NCBI GenBank assembly: GCA_934532985.1
Contig: CAKTAV010000003.1
Coordinates: 178,750 to 242,749, forward strand
From: an uncultured Butyricicoccus sp.
GTDB lineage: Bacteria; Bacillota; Clostridia; Oscillospirales; Butyricicoccaceae
DNA length: 64,000 nt
Reading direction: 5' to 3'
Part shown: piece after piece, positions 1-7,460 of the stretch
How the letters are laid out: each line of letters starts with the position of its first letter
Position numbering within the stretch: the first letter of the stretch is position 1
Translations under genes and position numbers: made by a program
The notes under the pieces: model-generated
Database searches by the model: none
Told to the model about the DNA's origin: nothing
What the model saw: only the letters and a program-made list of their open reading frames with translations

Positions 1-1
1 T

Positions 2-1396
2 GACTGGAAGTCGGTCAGCGGCTACGCGAGCGGCGATTTGCTCAACCGGTTTAACAGTGACGTCAGCACAGTGGCAAACAATGCAGTAAACTGGCTGCCG
101 AATTTGCTCATTGCGCTGTATCAGTTTACCGCGACGCTGGCGGTTATTTTATATTATGATGTGACGATGGCGCTGATTGCGCTGGTCAGTGCGCCTTTTT
201 TGCTGCTTTCCAGCCGACTTTTGATGCGAAAAATGCGGGATTACCGCAAAAAAATGCTGGAGGTCAACAGCAGCCTGATGGCATTTGAGACCGAGACGTT
301 CTGTAATTTTGACACGATCAAGAGCTTTGGCATCATGGGGCTGTATTCCAAACGCCTGCGCGCGTGGCAGGAAAACTATAAAGAAGCGAGTCTGGACTAT
401 AATTGGTTTACGATTCAGTCCAACGTGTGGGTGTCCCTGCTGTCGGCACTGGTTTCGCTGCTGGCGTTTGGGTACTGTTTGTTTCGCCTGTGGACAGGGA
501 ACATTACCTATGGCACGATGATGCTGTTTTTGGAGCAGAGAAATAAGCTTTCTGGCAGCATGCAGTCCATGGTGTCCATTGCGCCGAATATGCTGAACAG
601 TGCGGTATCGGCGCGCCGCATTCGAGAGTTGGTGGAGCTGCCGCCGGAGCAGCACGATGCGGAGACAGCCGAGCAGATGCGCGCGCAGGCGGAGCATGGC
701 TTTTGTGTGGAGATGCAGGCGGTGCGGTTTTCCTATGATGGAGAGCGGGACGTTCTGCAAGAAAGCGACTTTTTGGCGCAGCCGGGAGAAATTGTTGCGC
801 TGGTCGGCCCGAGTGGGGAGGGAAAGACCACGATGCTCCGCATGATTTTGGGCTTGATTCATCCGGAGAAAGGGCGCGTGTCGCTGCGGTGTCTTGATGG
901 CACAAAAGCGGAGGTAAACGCGGATGTACGGGAGTTTTTCTCCTATGTTCCGCAGGGAAATACCGTCTTTTCCGGTACCATTGCGGACAATTTGCGCATG
1001 GTGCGCGAGGATGCGACGGAGGAACAGATGGTACAGGCACTGCGTGCGGCGTGCGTGTGGGACTTCGTGGAGAAGCTGACGGGCGGTCTGTATGGCACGC
1101 TGGGAGAACGCGGACATGGCATTTCGGAAGGACAGGCACAGCGCATTGCAATTGCGCGGGCGATTTTGCGTGATGCTCCTATACTTCTGTTGGATGAGGC
1201 GACGAGTGCACTGGATGTGCGAACCGAGCGGGAGGTGCTGCGGAATATCGTGCGGCAGTATCCCAACAAAACCTGCATTGTGACGACGCACCGTCCGAGT
1301 GTGCTCACCTTGTGTCAGCGTGTGTACCGTGTGATGGACGCCAAGGTAACCGAGCTGAGCAAACAGCAGGCGGCACAGATGGTGCAAGATTTTTGA
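2..1396 (+). CDS. ABC transporter, fused permease/ATPase (5' truncated by window edge)
   Basis: Reading frame is open from the first bases of the window (D-W-K-S-V-S-G-Y-A-S-G-D-L-L-N-R-F), which matches the first cytoplasmic loop region of an exporter-type ABC protein, so the true start lies upstream. About 464 residues remain. The first half has hydrophobic transmembrane segments of the ABC type-1 fold. The C-terminal half is the nucleotide-binding domain, with Walker A GPSGEGKTT, signature ISEGQ (a variant of LSGGQ), Walker B ILLLDEATSALD and the H-loop TTHRPS. Such half-transporters act as homo- or heterodimers in the membrane; a partner half-transporter just upstream is possible but outside the window. 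Substrate cannot be told (lipid, peptide or drug). Confidence 0.9.
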   Translation, partial: DWKSVSGYASGDLLNRFNSDVSTVANNAVNWLPNLLIALYQFTATLAVILYYDVTMALIALVSAPFLLLSSRLLMRKMRDYRKKMLEVNSSLMAFETETFCNFDTIKSFGIMGLYSKRLRAWQENYKEASLDYNWFTIQSNVWVSLLSALVSLLAFGYCLFRLWTGNITYGTMMLFLEQRNKLSGSMQSMVSIAPNMLNSAVSARRIRELVELPPEQHDAETAEQMRAQAEHGFCVEMQAVRFSYDGERDVLQESDFLAQPGEIVALVGPSGEGKTTMLRMILGLIHPEKGRVSLRCLDGTKAEVNADVREFFSYVPQGNTVFSGTIADNLRMVREDATEEQMVQALRAACVWDFVEKLTGGLYGTLGERGHGISEGQAQRIAIARAILRDAPILLLDEATSALDVRTEREVLRNIVRQYPNKTCIVTTHRPSVLTLCQRVYRVMDAKVTELSKQQAAQMVQDF

Positions 1397-1469
1397 ACGC
1401 ATTGTACAGAATAGCAAATTTTCAAATTTGTAACAGAAAAAGTACTGTTCAAAATGGATAAATATCTGC

Positions 1470-1475
1470 TATACT
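1470..1475 (+). promoter_or_regulatory. Weak -10 element before the sigma-54 activator gene
   Basis: TATACT lies about 50 bases before the activator start. The best -35 is poor (TTCAAA at 1448-1453, 16-base spacing). A 7-bp inverted repeat CAAATTT-TC-AAATTTG sits just upstream at 1415-1430 and resembles, but is not identical to, the palindromes found downstream of the gene; it could serve autoregulation. Confidence 0.35.
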
Positions 1476-1526
1476 AGAAAGAAGAAACGTAAGACTTTCG
1501 GAAGCATGGCCGGCGGAGGTGTAGGA

Positions 1527-3299
1527 ATGAAGTATTTTGAGGCGATGGGGCTGCTGTCGCAATTTCATATCGGGGGAGTTTTGGTATCAGAGGACGGTGT
1601 TGTGCTAGATGCCAATGAGGCGGCGGATCAGATGCTACACGGCGAGGGCGGACTGCACGGCAAGCCGCTGGCTGAGATTGCACCGGACTTCTGCGGAGCA
1701 ATCGAACCGGGACATTATTACAATGTCGGATTTATGGAATATCTAGAACGCTGTCCGTCGCCGGTGGGGGTAGAGCTGCCGACCAACACGCACATGATTT
1801 GTTTTCAGGACGTGACGAGCAAGGTGGCGCAGCACATGCTGCAAACCATTGTAGACTTTATTCCGGAACCGATTGTGCTGGCGGACGAGAAAAAGCGTAT
1901 TATTCGCATTAATAATGCGACCATGCGCATGGAGTCGCTGCTGCAATCGGAGGTTGAGGGACGGGATATTAACGAAGTCTATCCGGAGCCGCACAGCGCG
2001 ATGCGTGAGACGTCAGAGAACGAGCTGACCGTGCCGATTGTACTGCGGGATCGTCGTCCGGTGCTGGGCGTCCGGCAGTCGTACCAGACCTATCAGGGAC
2101 GGAAGTTGAGCATTATGTGCGACAGCTATCCGATTATTTATGGAAAAGATCTGCTGGGTGTATTCTGCGTCACGGCGGATATGGCATGGCTGGAGGCGAT
2201 GAGCCAGCAAAATATTGCACAGCTGGCTTATCTGACGGACGAGGATCAGGATTCCAAATCACCGACGGCGAATGCCAAGGATAAGCTGACGGCAAAATAT
2301 CGTTTTTCGGACATTGTCTATCAGTGCGACGAGATGAAGATGATGATACAGAAATGTCTGATCTGCGCGAAGTCGGATTCACCGGTTATGCTGTATGGCG
2401 AAACGGGAACCGGTAAGGAATTGGTAGCGCAGAGTATTCACAACGCGAGCAACCGCGCCAACAGGCCATTTTTGGCGATCAACTGCGCAGCGATTCCGGA
2501 AAATCTGCTGGAATCCATGCTGTTCGGTACGGAAAAGGGCGCTTATACCGGTGCGGAGCGCCGACCGGGTCTGTTTGAACAGGCCAATGGCGGCACGCTG
2601 CTGCTGGATGAGCTGAATTCGATGAGTATGATGCTTCAGGCGAAGCTGCTTCGTGTGCTGCAGGACGGTGTGGTTCGCCGCCTGGGCAGCACGGACGAAA
2701 AGCAGGTTGACGTTCGCGTGCTGTCCAATGTCAACGTCCCGCCCTACCAGTCCATTGCGGAGGGAAAAATGCGTGAGGACTTGTTTTATCGATTGGGCGT
2801 TGTCAATATTACAATTCCGCCGCTGCGGGAGCGCAAGCGCGATATCCCGTTGCTGGCGCATACGTTCATTGTAAAGATGAATAAAAAGCTCAGCAAGAGC
2901 GTGGCAGAGCTGAGTGATATGGTACTGTCGATGTTCTATCAGTATGAGTGGCCGGGTAACGTGCGTGAGTTGGAGCACTGTATTGAACACGCCATGAACA
3001 TCATTCCGCCAGATGAGACGATTATCCAGCGCAAGCATCTGCCGGACCGCATTTTGATGCAGTTTGGCGTCAAGCAGCTGGAAGAAGAGGACAAGAAGGG
3101 CGGTACGTTGGAGCAACTTCTGGAGGGGATTGAATACGAAGTTCTAACCTCGGAGCTGAAAAAGAACAAAGGCAATATTTCCAAGACCGCGCGAGCACTG
3201 GGCATTAGCCGGCAGAATTTACAGCATCGGCTCAAACGCGGGCATATTGATCCCAAGGCGATGGCATCGTCGTCAAACGAAGCGGAGAAGGAAGAATAA
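1527..3299 (+). CDS. Sigma-54-dependent transcriptional activator (PAS-PAS-AAA+-Fis HTH)
   Basis: A 590-residue bacterial enhancer-binding protein. Residues about 1-90 and 105-210 look like two PAS-type sensory domains (the second begins [18 protein letters not shown]). The AAA+ domain has Walker A GETGTGKE (near 290), the sigma-54 contact loop GAYTGA (near 337, the standard GAFTGA loop with Tyr for Phe) and Walker B TLLLDELN (near 360). The C terminus is a Fis-type helix-turn-helix ([19 protein letters not shown], about 549-567). The ATG at 1527 is chosen over 1506 because GGAGG at 1515-1519 is seven bases before it. No receiver domain is present, so it probably senses a small molecule directly. 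It lies immediately before an array of palindromes and a -24/-12 promoter, which makes the downstream TIM-barrel/BCCT genes its likely targets. Confidence 0.93.
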   Translation: MKYFEAMGLLSQFHIGGVLVSEDGVVLDANEAADQMLHGEGGLHGKPLAEIAPDFCGAIEPGHYYNVGFMEYLERCPSPVGVELPTNTHMICFQDVTSKVAQHMLQTIVDFIPEPIVLADEKKRIIRINNATMRMESLLQSEVEGRDINEVYPEPHSAMRETSENELTVPIVLRDRRPVLGVRQSYQTYQGRKLSIMCDSYPIIYGKDLLGVFCVTADMAWLEAMSQQNIAQLAYLTDEDQDSKSPTANAKDKLTAKYRFSDIVYQCDEMKMMIQKCLICAKSDSPVMLYGETGTGKELVAQSIHNASNRANRPFLAINCAAIPENLLESMLFGTEKGAYTGAERRPGLFEQANGGTLLLDELNSMSMMLQAKLLRVLQDGVVRRLGSTDEKQVDVRVLSNVNVPPYQSIAEGKMREDLFYRLGVVNITIPPLRERKRDIPLLAHTFIVKMNKKLSKSVAELSDMVLSMFYQYEWPGNVRELEHCIEHAMNIIPPDETIIQRKHLPDRILMQFGVKQLEEEDKKGGTLEQLLEGIEYEVLTSELKKNKGNISKTARALGISRQNLQHRLKRGHIDPKAMASSSNEAEKEE

Positions 3300-3308
3300 A
3301 AAAGAGAG

Positions 3309-3350
3309 CGAAAGCCGAGTTGACTGTTGTGCCAACTCGGCTTTCGTTTG
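3309..3350 (+). terminator. Rho-independent terminator of the sigma-54 activator gene
   Basis: A 14-bp perfect stem (CGAAAGCCGAGTTG at 3309-3322, complement at 3333-3346) with a 10-base loop begins ten bases after the stop codon; a short T-rich tail follows. Confidence 0.85.
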
Positions 3351-3377
3351 TTCGGAAGCAGAAAAAATAAAGTGAAA

Positions 3378-3753
3378 TGCAAAAATAATTGCATAGCAAA
3401 TATCGTTGCAGCAAGGGGCCGCGACGCGATATGCGCAAGAAGCGGCAAATGGACTGAAAAAATGCGAAACATAGCCGAGTTTTTGTACAAACAAAACGGT
3501 GCAAATATTATTGCAGTAAGGGAAAAAGATGGGGCAAATATATTTGCATATAAAGAATCACAAAAAATGAAGAAAATTGCTATACAGCAAATAAATTTGC
3601 ACTGCAATAAAAGTTGCTGGCAACTTGGATCGGTATGGGCAAAAGAAAGGAGGGATAACGGAAGAACGTAATGCGTTTATGAAAGAAAAGAGCTGTTTTC
3701 TGCGGGCAAAAATATTTGCACTGGGAAAGAATGATAAAGGAAAAAATATTTGC
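3378..3753. repeat. Array of eight 16-bp imperfect palindromes, likely activator-binding sites
   Basis: Eight related sites with consensus nGCAAAWAWWWTTGCA lie at 3378-3393, 3395-3410, 3500-3515, 3533-3548, 3586-3601, 3603-3618, 3705-3720 and 3738-3753. The best copy reads GCAAATATATTTGCA. They come in pairs with start-to-start spacings of 17, 33, 17 and 33 bases. The region has no convincing coding frame. Position between a sigma-54 activator and a -24/-12 promoter (last site about 130 bases upstream of the -24 box) is what is expected of upstream activator sequences. Binding by the neighbouring activator is inferred. Confidence 0.7.
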
Positions 3754-3882
3754 ATGGAAATTGACGTTTCAATGGTCTCAAAAAATACAATGCACATAAT
3801 GCACAAAAACGAGTGAAATAATCAATATAAATTACACAAAATAAAAAATAAAATCAAATGTTTTGTGATAAAAATCAAAAAG

Positions 3883-3898
3883 TGGCACGCAGATTGCT
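3883..3898 (+). promoter_or_regulatory. Sigma-54 (-24/-12) promoter
   Basis: TGGCACG-N4-TTGCT matches the sigma-54 consensus exactly, including the invariant GG and GC doublets at the right spacing. Transcription should begin near 3910, giving a leader of about 380 bases before the gene at 4288. Confidence 0.85.
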
Positions 3899-3909
3899 GG
3901 TTATATAGG

Positions 3910-4287
3910 CAGAAAGCAAAACGACAGCGAACACTTCTCCAGCCGGCGGCTGTGAGTTATCTTCCCAATCAGGATGGAGGAAAAGCCGAATCGTCCGAGC
4001 ATGATTGCAGGCTCTCCGTAATACAGTGAATACAGAAGATAACAATGAGAAAGCAAAAGATTCTTGAGAAGAGGCGTTGACGATTTGAATTCTCTCAGCG
4101 AAACGATGTGCAATAAAGCGATTGGCTGAGACACAAAAAGAAACAACCGCCGTACCGGCAAGTACGCGGTGAATCCATTCGGGCTTAGGAAGGAAAGCAC
4201 GGATGGCGTACACACACTCACACAAGAGGTCAGACAGTAAAACGAGAGGTATCTGCTGACCCGCCGTATGATCTTAGGAGGATTATT
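3910..4287 (+). other. Long untranslated leader, function unknown
   Basis: No coding frame with a ribosome binding site is visible between the sigma-54 promoter and the ATG at 4288. Possible hairpins include ACCGCcGTAC/GTACGCGGT around 4148-4173 and a CAGCC/GGCTG stem near 3940. I could not match it to any riboswitch consensus I know (cobalamin, SAM, glycine, lysine, TPP). The composition is closer to the flanking genes than the AT-rich palindrome block before it. Confidence 0.4.
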
Positions 4288-5202
4288 ATGTATAAGGAAC
4301 GTCAGTTTAAGTTAGGTATCCATTCTTACACCCTGCATCTGAATGGCTGTGGCCAGAACTGGGGCTTTGTTGGCGATACGTTTGAGCAGAAGATTGACAT
4401 CTTCAAGCTGATGGATCTGGCTGTTGAGTGGCAGCTCGACGGCATCCATGTAACCGCAGTTGATCTGGCAAGCAAGGATCCGGCACACTTGGCAAAGATC
4501 AAGCAGGCAGTGAAGGATCACGATCTGTACATCGAGTACAACTGCTCGCTGGACGAAGAGTTTGACCCGCGTCTGAATGAGACGTTCGGAAGCGCAGTTA
4601 AGATCGCAGAGCAGATCGGCGCTGACGTTGTTAAGTTTAGCTTGGATATTCGCCGCCCGAAGCCGCTGTACGGCAGCCAGTTCCATCCGATCGTTATGCG
4701 TCAGCTGTGCGACGTAGTCGATCAGATCAACGAGGCTCTTCCGGAGTACGAGCGCACCGGTATCCGTCTGGCGGTTGAGAACCATACCGAGACCTTCGCC
4801 GATGAAATCGTATGGATCGTTGAGCAGGTTAACCATCCGCTGGTTGGCGCTTGTGTTGACAACATCAACTCCTTCTCCGTACTGGAGAGCCCGGAGTACT
4901 CCGACAAGCGTCTGGCTCCGTATGCATTCTGCTGCCACTTCTGCGACAACGTTCTGATCCGCGACCAGCACGGCGCACACTTCATCGGTGTAGCACTGGG
5001 CAACGGCGATATCGACTGCAAGAAGACCCTGCAGGCTCTGAAGGAGTACGCTCCGGATTGCTTCGACCGCATCAACTTCGAGGTTGAATGGGCAATCGGC
5101 GACGATCCGCTGGAAGTTGCTCAGGAGAAGGAAATCAAGGCTTGTGTTGACAGCATCAAGTACCTGCGCGAGGAGTTGGGTCTGGGTGTTCGCGGCCGTT
5201 AA
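4288..5202 (+). CDS. Sugar phosphate isomerase/epimerase-like TIM-barrel protein
   Basis: A 304-residue cytosolic protein of the xylose-isomerase-like TIM barrel family. It starts at ATG 4288 behind a clear AGGAGG. Family hallmarks visible are the N-terminal strand LGIHSYTL, the mid-barrel strand RLAVENHTE (a metal-ligand Glu and a His), CVDNINSF with the Asp of the next strand, CCHFCDN, and a late strand INFEVEW with the final Glu. Such enzymes isomerise, epimerise or cleave sugars and sugar-like polyols using a divalent metal. It is the first gene after the sigma-54 promoter and is followed by a transporter gene, so it probably acts on what the transporter imports or on a product of it. The exact substrate cannot be told. 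Confidence 0.85.
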   Translation: MYKERQFKLGIHSYTLHLNGCGQNWGFVGDTFEQKIDIFKLMDLAVEWQLDGIHVTAVDLASKDPAHLAKIKQAVKDHDLYIEYNCSLDEEFDPRLNETFGSAVKIAEQIGADVVKFSLDIRRPKPLYGSQFHPIVMRQLCDVVDQINEALPEYERTGIRLAVENHTETFADEIVWIVEQVNHPLVGACVDNINSFSVLESPEYSDKRLAPYAFCCHFCDNVLIRDQHGAHFIGVALGNGDIDCKKTLQALKEYAPDCFDRINFEVEWAIGDDPLEVAQEKEIKACVDSIKYLREELGLGVRGR

Positions 5203-5289
5203 GAGCCGATTTTCTGAGCGGAGAGTTTCCGACAGTACAATACAGTGAGTCCGCCTCAAGTTTCTTGAGATACACTGTTGTTGACTTAA

Positions 5290-5347
5290 TAACAGCTGGG
5301 GCATTCGCAGAGTTTGCTCACGCGGATGCCCTGAGCTGTTTTCTTCC
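5290..5347 (+). terminator. Hairpin between the TIM-barrel and BCCT genes
   Basis: AACAGCT-GGGGCAT..CGC pairs with GCG..ATGCCC..AGCTGTT (about 5290-5341), followed by TTTTCTTCCTTTTC. It may terminate or partly attenuate transcription before the transporter gene, lowering its expression relative to the enzyme gene. Confidence 0.7.
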
Positions 5348-5421
5348 TTTTCAAAGGAATTTGCGGATATGCCGCGAAACGCGCGGCGCTTTGGGCTTTT
5401 GATAAAGAAAGTAGGGCAATT

Positions 5422-7038
5422 ATGAAAAGTAAAATTCAGATAAATAAGGTTATATTCTGGCCGGGCATTATCATTCTATTATTTATGATCGCCTACGGCT
5501 ATCTGTTTAATTCTTCGTTCGTTAAGGTTATGACGGCGATGTACAATGCGGTAACGGAATCGACCGGTTGGTTTATGATGTTGATTACCGGTTTGATTGT
5601 TATCCTGTGTTTTGTTGTCTGTGCGACACCGGTCGGTAATAAGAAGGTCGGCGGTGAGAATGCACAGATCAAGCACGGTATGTTTACATGGGTTGCGATG
5701 GTAACCTGTGCCGGTACGGCAACTGCCGTTGTATTCTACGCCGTAGGTGAGCCGATCGGCTATTTCCACAATCCGCCTACGTGGTGGAATATGGAGCCGG
5801 AGACGGCAGAAACCGCTGTCCGAGCAGTATCGCAGGCAGCATTCCACTGGAGCTTTGTCTACTATGCGTTGTTTGCATTCTGGGGCTTCATCTGTGGTTA
5901 CATGATTATGAACCATCACCTGCCGGCACGTCCGTCCTCTGCATTGTATCCGATTATTAAGGACAAGTGCTTTGGCCCGATCGGTAAGGTTTTTGACATC
6001 CTCTCTCTGCTCGGTCTGGTAGGTGGCATGGTTACCTCTCTGGGCCTCGGTGTTCAGCAGTTCGCTTCCGGTCTGGATTATGTATTCGGCATTAAGCCGT
6101 CCAATCTCGTTTATATTGTCACGCTGGTTCTGGTATGCTTGAGCTTCACGATGTCATCTCTGCGCGGTGTAAAGAAGGGCATGGCGATCATCAGTGACAT
6201 CAATGCATGGATTTATCTGTTTGTTATTGCATTCCTGCTGGTTGTTGGCCCGACCGTATTCGAGCTGAATTTGCTGACGCAGGTTACGGGCGAACTGTTT
6301 ACTCGATTCATTCCAAACATTACGGCAGCGGATTGCTTTAATATTGGCAACAACTGGCCGGAAAACAACACCGTATTCTATGTTGCATGGGTTATGGCAT
6401 ATGCCCCGCTGATGGGCGTATTCCAAGGTAAGGTTGCCGTTGGTTATACTTGGAGACGGTTCCTGCTGGTTAACGTTCTTGGACCTGGCATCTTCAACAT
6501 CGTTTGGTTCGTCGCATTCGGCGGCAACGCAATCTTTATTGATGCATTCAAGAATGGCAATATCGGTGCAGAAGTTGCAGCGAATGGCGTTCCGATTGCG
6601 AACTATGCCCTGCTGAAGTGCCTGCCGCTGAGTGTCATTATGATTCCAATGGTAGTTGCAGCACTGTTCTTTGGATTTGTTACACTGGCTGATGCAATGA
6701 CGGGCACGCTGGCAAAGATGTCTATCGTATCCCGCGAGGAAGAGGCGGAAGAAGAGGCTCCAATGGCGATGAAGGTTGTTTGGGGCGCTGTCATCGGTCT
6801 GGACACCTTCCTGTGCCTGTTCTGCCTGGGTACCGGCGGTACTACGGCGTTGCAGTTTATGTCAGTTATCTTTGGTCTCCCAATCTTTGTAGCAACTCTC
6901 TGCGTTATCTGCGGTCTGGGCAAGACGTGCAGCGGCAGATTAGATGCTGAAATCGATGCATTGAGCCCGGCGGAAAAGGAAGCGCTGACCTCTGGCCGCG
7001 AGTTCTCTACAATTGCTCCGGTGACGGAAGAAAAATAA
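5422..7038 (+). CDS. BCCT family transporter (betaine/carnitine/choline type), divergent
   Basis: A 538-residue membrane protein with about twelve hydrophobic segments. Family resemblance is seen in VGEPIGYFHNPP (usual AEP-hf-PP region), SFVYYALFAFWGFICGY and the TM8 segment FYVAWVMAYAPLMG, which corresponds to the FYWAWWISWSPFVG signature. Several Trp residues of that aromatic substrate box are replaced (V, V, Y), so the cargo may differ from glycine betaine or carnitine, although a quaternary ammonium or zwitterion remains the default guess. BCCT proteins work by sodium or proton symport, or by antiport. It follows the sigma-54-controlled TIM-barrel gene at 220 bases, with a hairpin in between. 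The C-terminal tail is hydrophilic and acidic. Confidence 0.88.
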   Translation: MKSKIQINKVIFWPGIIILLFMIAYGYLFNSSFVKVMTAMYNAVTESTGWFMMLITGLIVILCFVVCATPVGNKKVGGENAQIKHGMFTWVAMVTCAGTATAVVFYAVGEPIGYFHNPPTWWNMEPETAETAVRAVSQAAFHWSFVYYALFAFWGFICGYMIMNHHLPARPSSALYPIIKDKCFGPIGKVFDILSLLGLVGGMVTSLGLGVQQFASGLDYVFGIKPSNLVYIVTLVLVCLSFTMSSLRGVKKGMAIISDINAWIYLFVIAFLLVVGPTVFELNLLTQVTGELFTRFIPNITAADCFNIGNNWPENNTVFYVAWVMAYAPLMGVFQGKVAVGYTWRRFLLVNVLGPGIFNIVWFVAFGGNAIFIDAFKNGNIGAEVAANGVPIANYALLKCLPLSVIMIPMVVAALFFGFVTLADAMTGTLAKMSIVSREEEAEEEAPMAMKVVWGAVIGLDTFLCLFCLGTGGTTALQFMSVIFGLPIFVATLCVICGLGKTCSGRLDAEIDALSPAEKEALTSGREFSTIAPVTEEK

Positions 7039-7103
7039 CAGCTTTACATTCTACTTGCTAGTTATTACAACTTTTATAAAGAAGTAATAATCGACTTCCA
7101 ACT

Positions 7104-7140
7104 GATAACAGGATGCCTTGCTCTCGGCATCCTGTTATTG
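7104..7140 (+). terminator. Terminator after the BCCT gene
   Basis: TAACAGGATGCC (7106-7117) pairs with GGCATCCTGTTA (7126-7137), with a short loop and a TT-rich tail. Confidence 0.8.
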
Positions 7141-7207
7141 GCGTCTATCAGGAACTTTGATGATATGAGATGCGTTGAAATATAATACAAAAAATGACAA
7201 AATGCTC

Positions 7208-7236
7208 TTGGCAAACGAAAAATTTGGTGATATAAT
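7208..7236 (+). promoter_or_regulatory. Sigma-70-type promoter of the polysaccharide operon
   Basis: TTGGCA (7208-7213), 17 bases, TATAAT (7231-7236). It lies about 225 bases before the first gene of the cluster, and no other terminator-free route into the cluster is seen. Confidence 0.75.
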
Positions 7237-7335
7237 AACATAAATTATTAGAATAATTTGGGGTATCTGATAGTTCGAAAAAACCGCGTAGTACAAAACA
7301 GGAAAAGGGTACAATCGCATTATGAGAAGCAATTG

Positions 7336-7417
7336 CCGTGGTGAATGGGTGGTCACCATGGTTTATTTTGCCTACTCGAAGTGAAATTGTATTCACTTTT
7401 GAGTAGGCTTTTTTTAT
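7336..7417 (+). terminator. Leader hairpin plus intrinsic terminator (attenuator) before the polysaccharide operon
   Basis: Two structures lie in the leader. The first is a hairpin with arms TGGTGA/TCACCA (about 7336-7361). The second is a strong terminator, GCCTACTC-gaAGTGAA (7370-7385) pairing with TTCACTttTGAGTAGGC (to 7408), followed by T(7)ATT. Both are downstream of the promoter and upstream of the first gene, so the operon must be read through a terminator. This suggests processive antitermination (LoaP/NusG-like) or conditional attenuation, which is common for capsule operons. Confidence 0.7.
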
Positions 7418-7460
7418 TCTTTTTGATGCAAGCCTAAGCGGAAAATGAAAGAGAGAATTT

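Noticed and set aside
149..1417. Long minus-strand open frame opposite the ABC transporter gene
   Set aside because: It has no ribosome site, an unusual Arg/His/Gln-rich composition, and lies fully on a gene with all ABC motifs; a codon-bias shadow.
3378..3753. Possible CRISPR array
   Set aside because: The repeats are 16-bp palindromes with unequal spacing, and no cas gene is nearby.
3327..3816. Short open frames on both strands in the palindrome region
   Set aside because: They are Lys/Asn-rich translations of the AT-rich palindromes, have no convincing ribosome site, and would cut across the regular site spacing.
3910..4287. Cobalamin, SAM, glycine, lysine or TPP riboswitch
   Set aside because: None of the conserved core sequences that I know is present in the right order.
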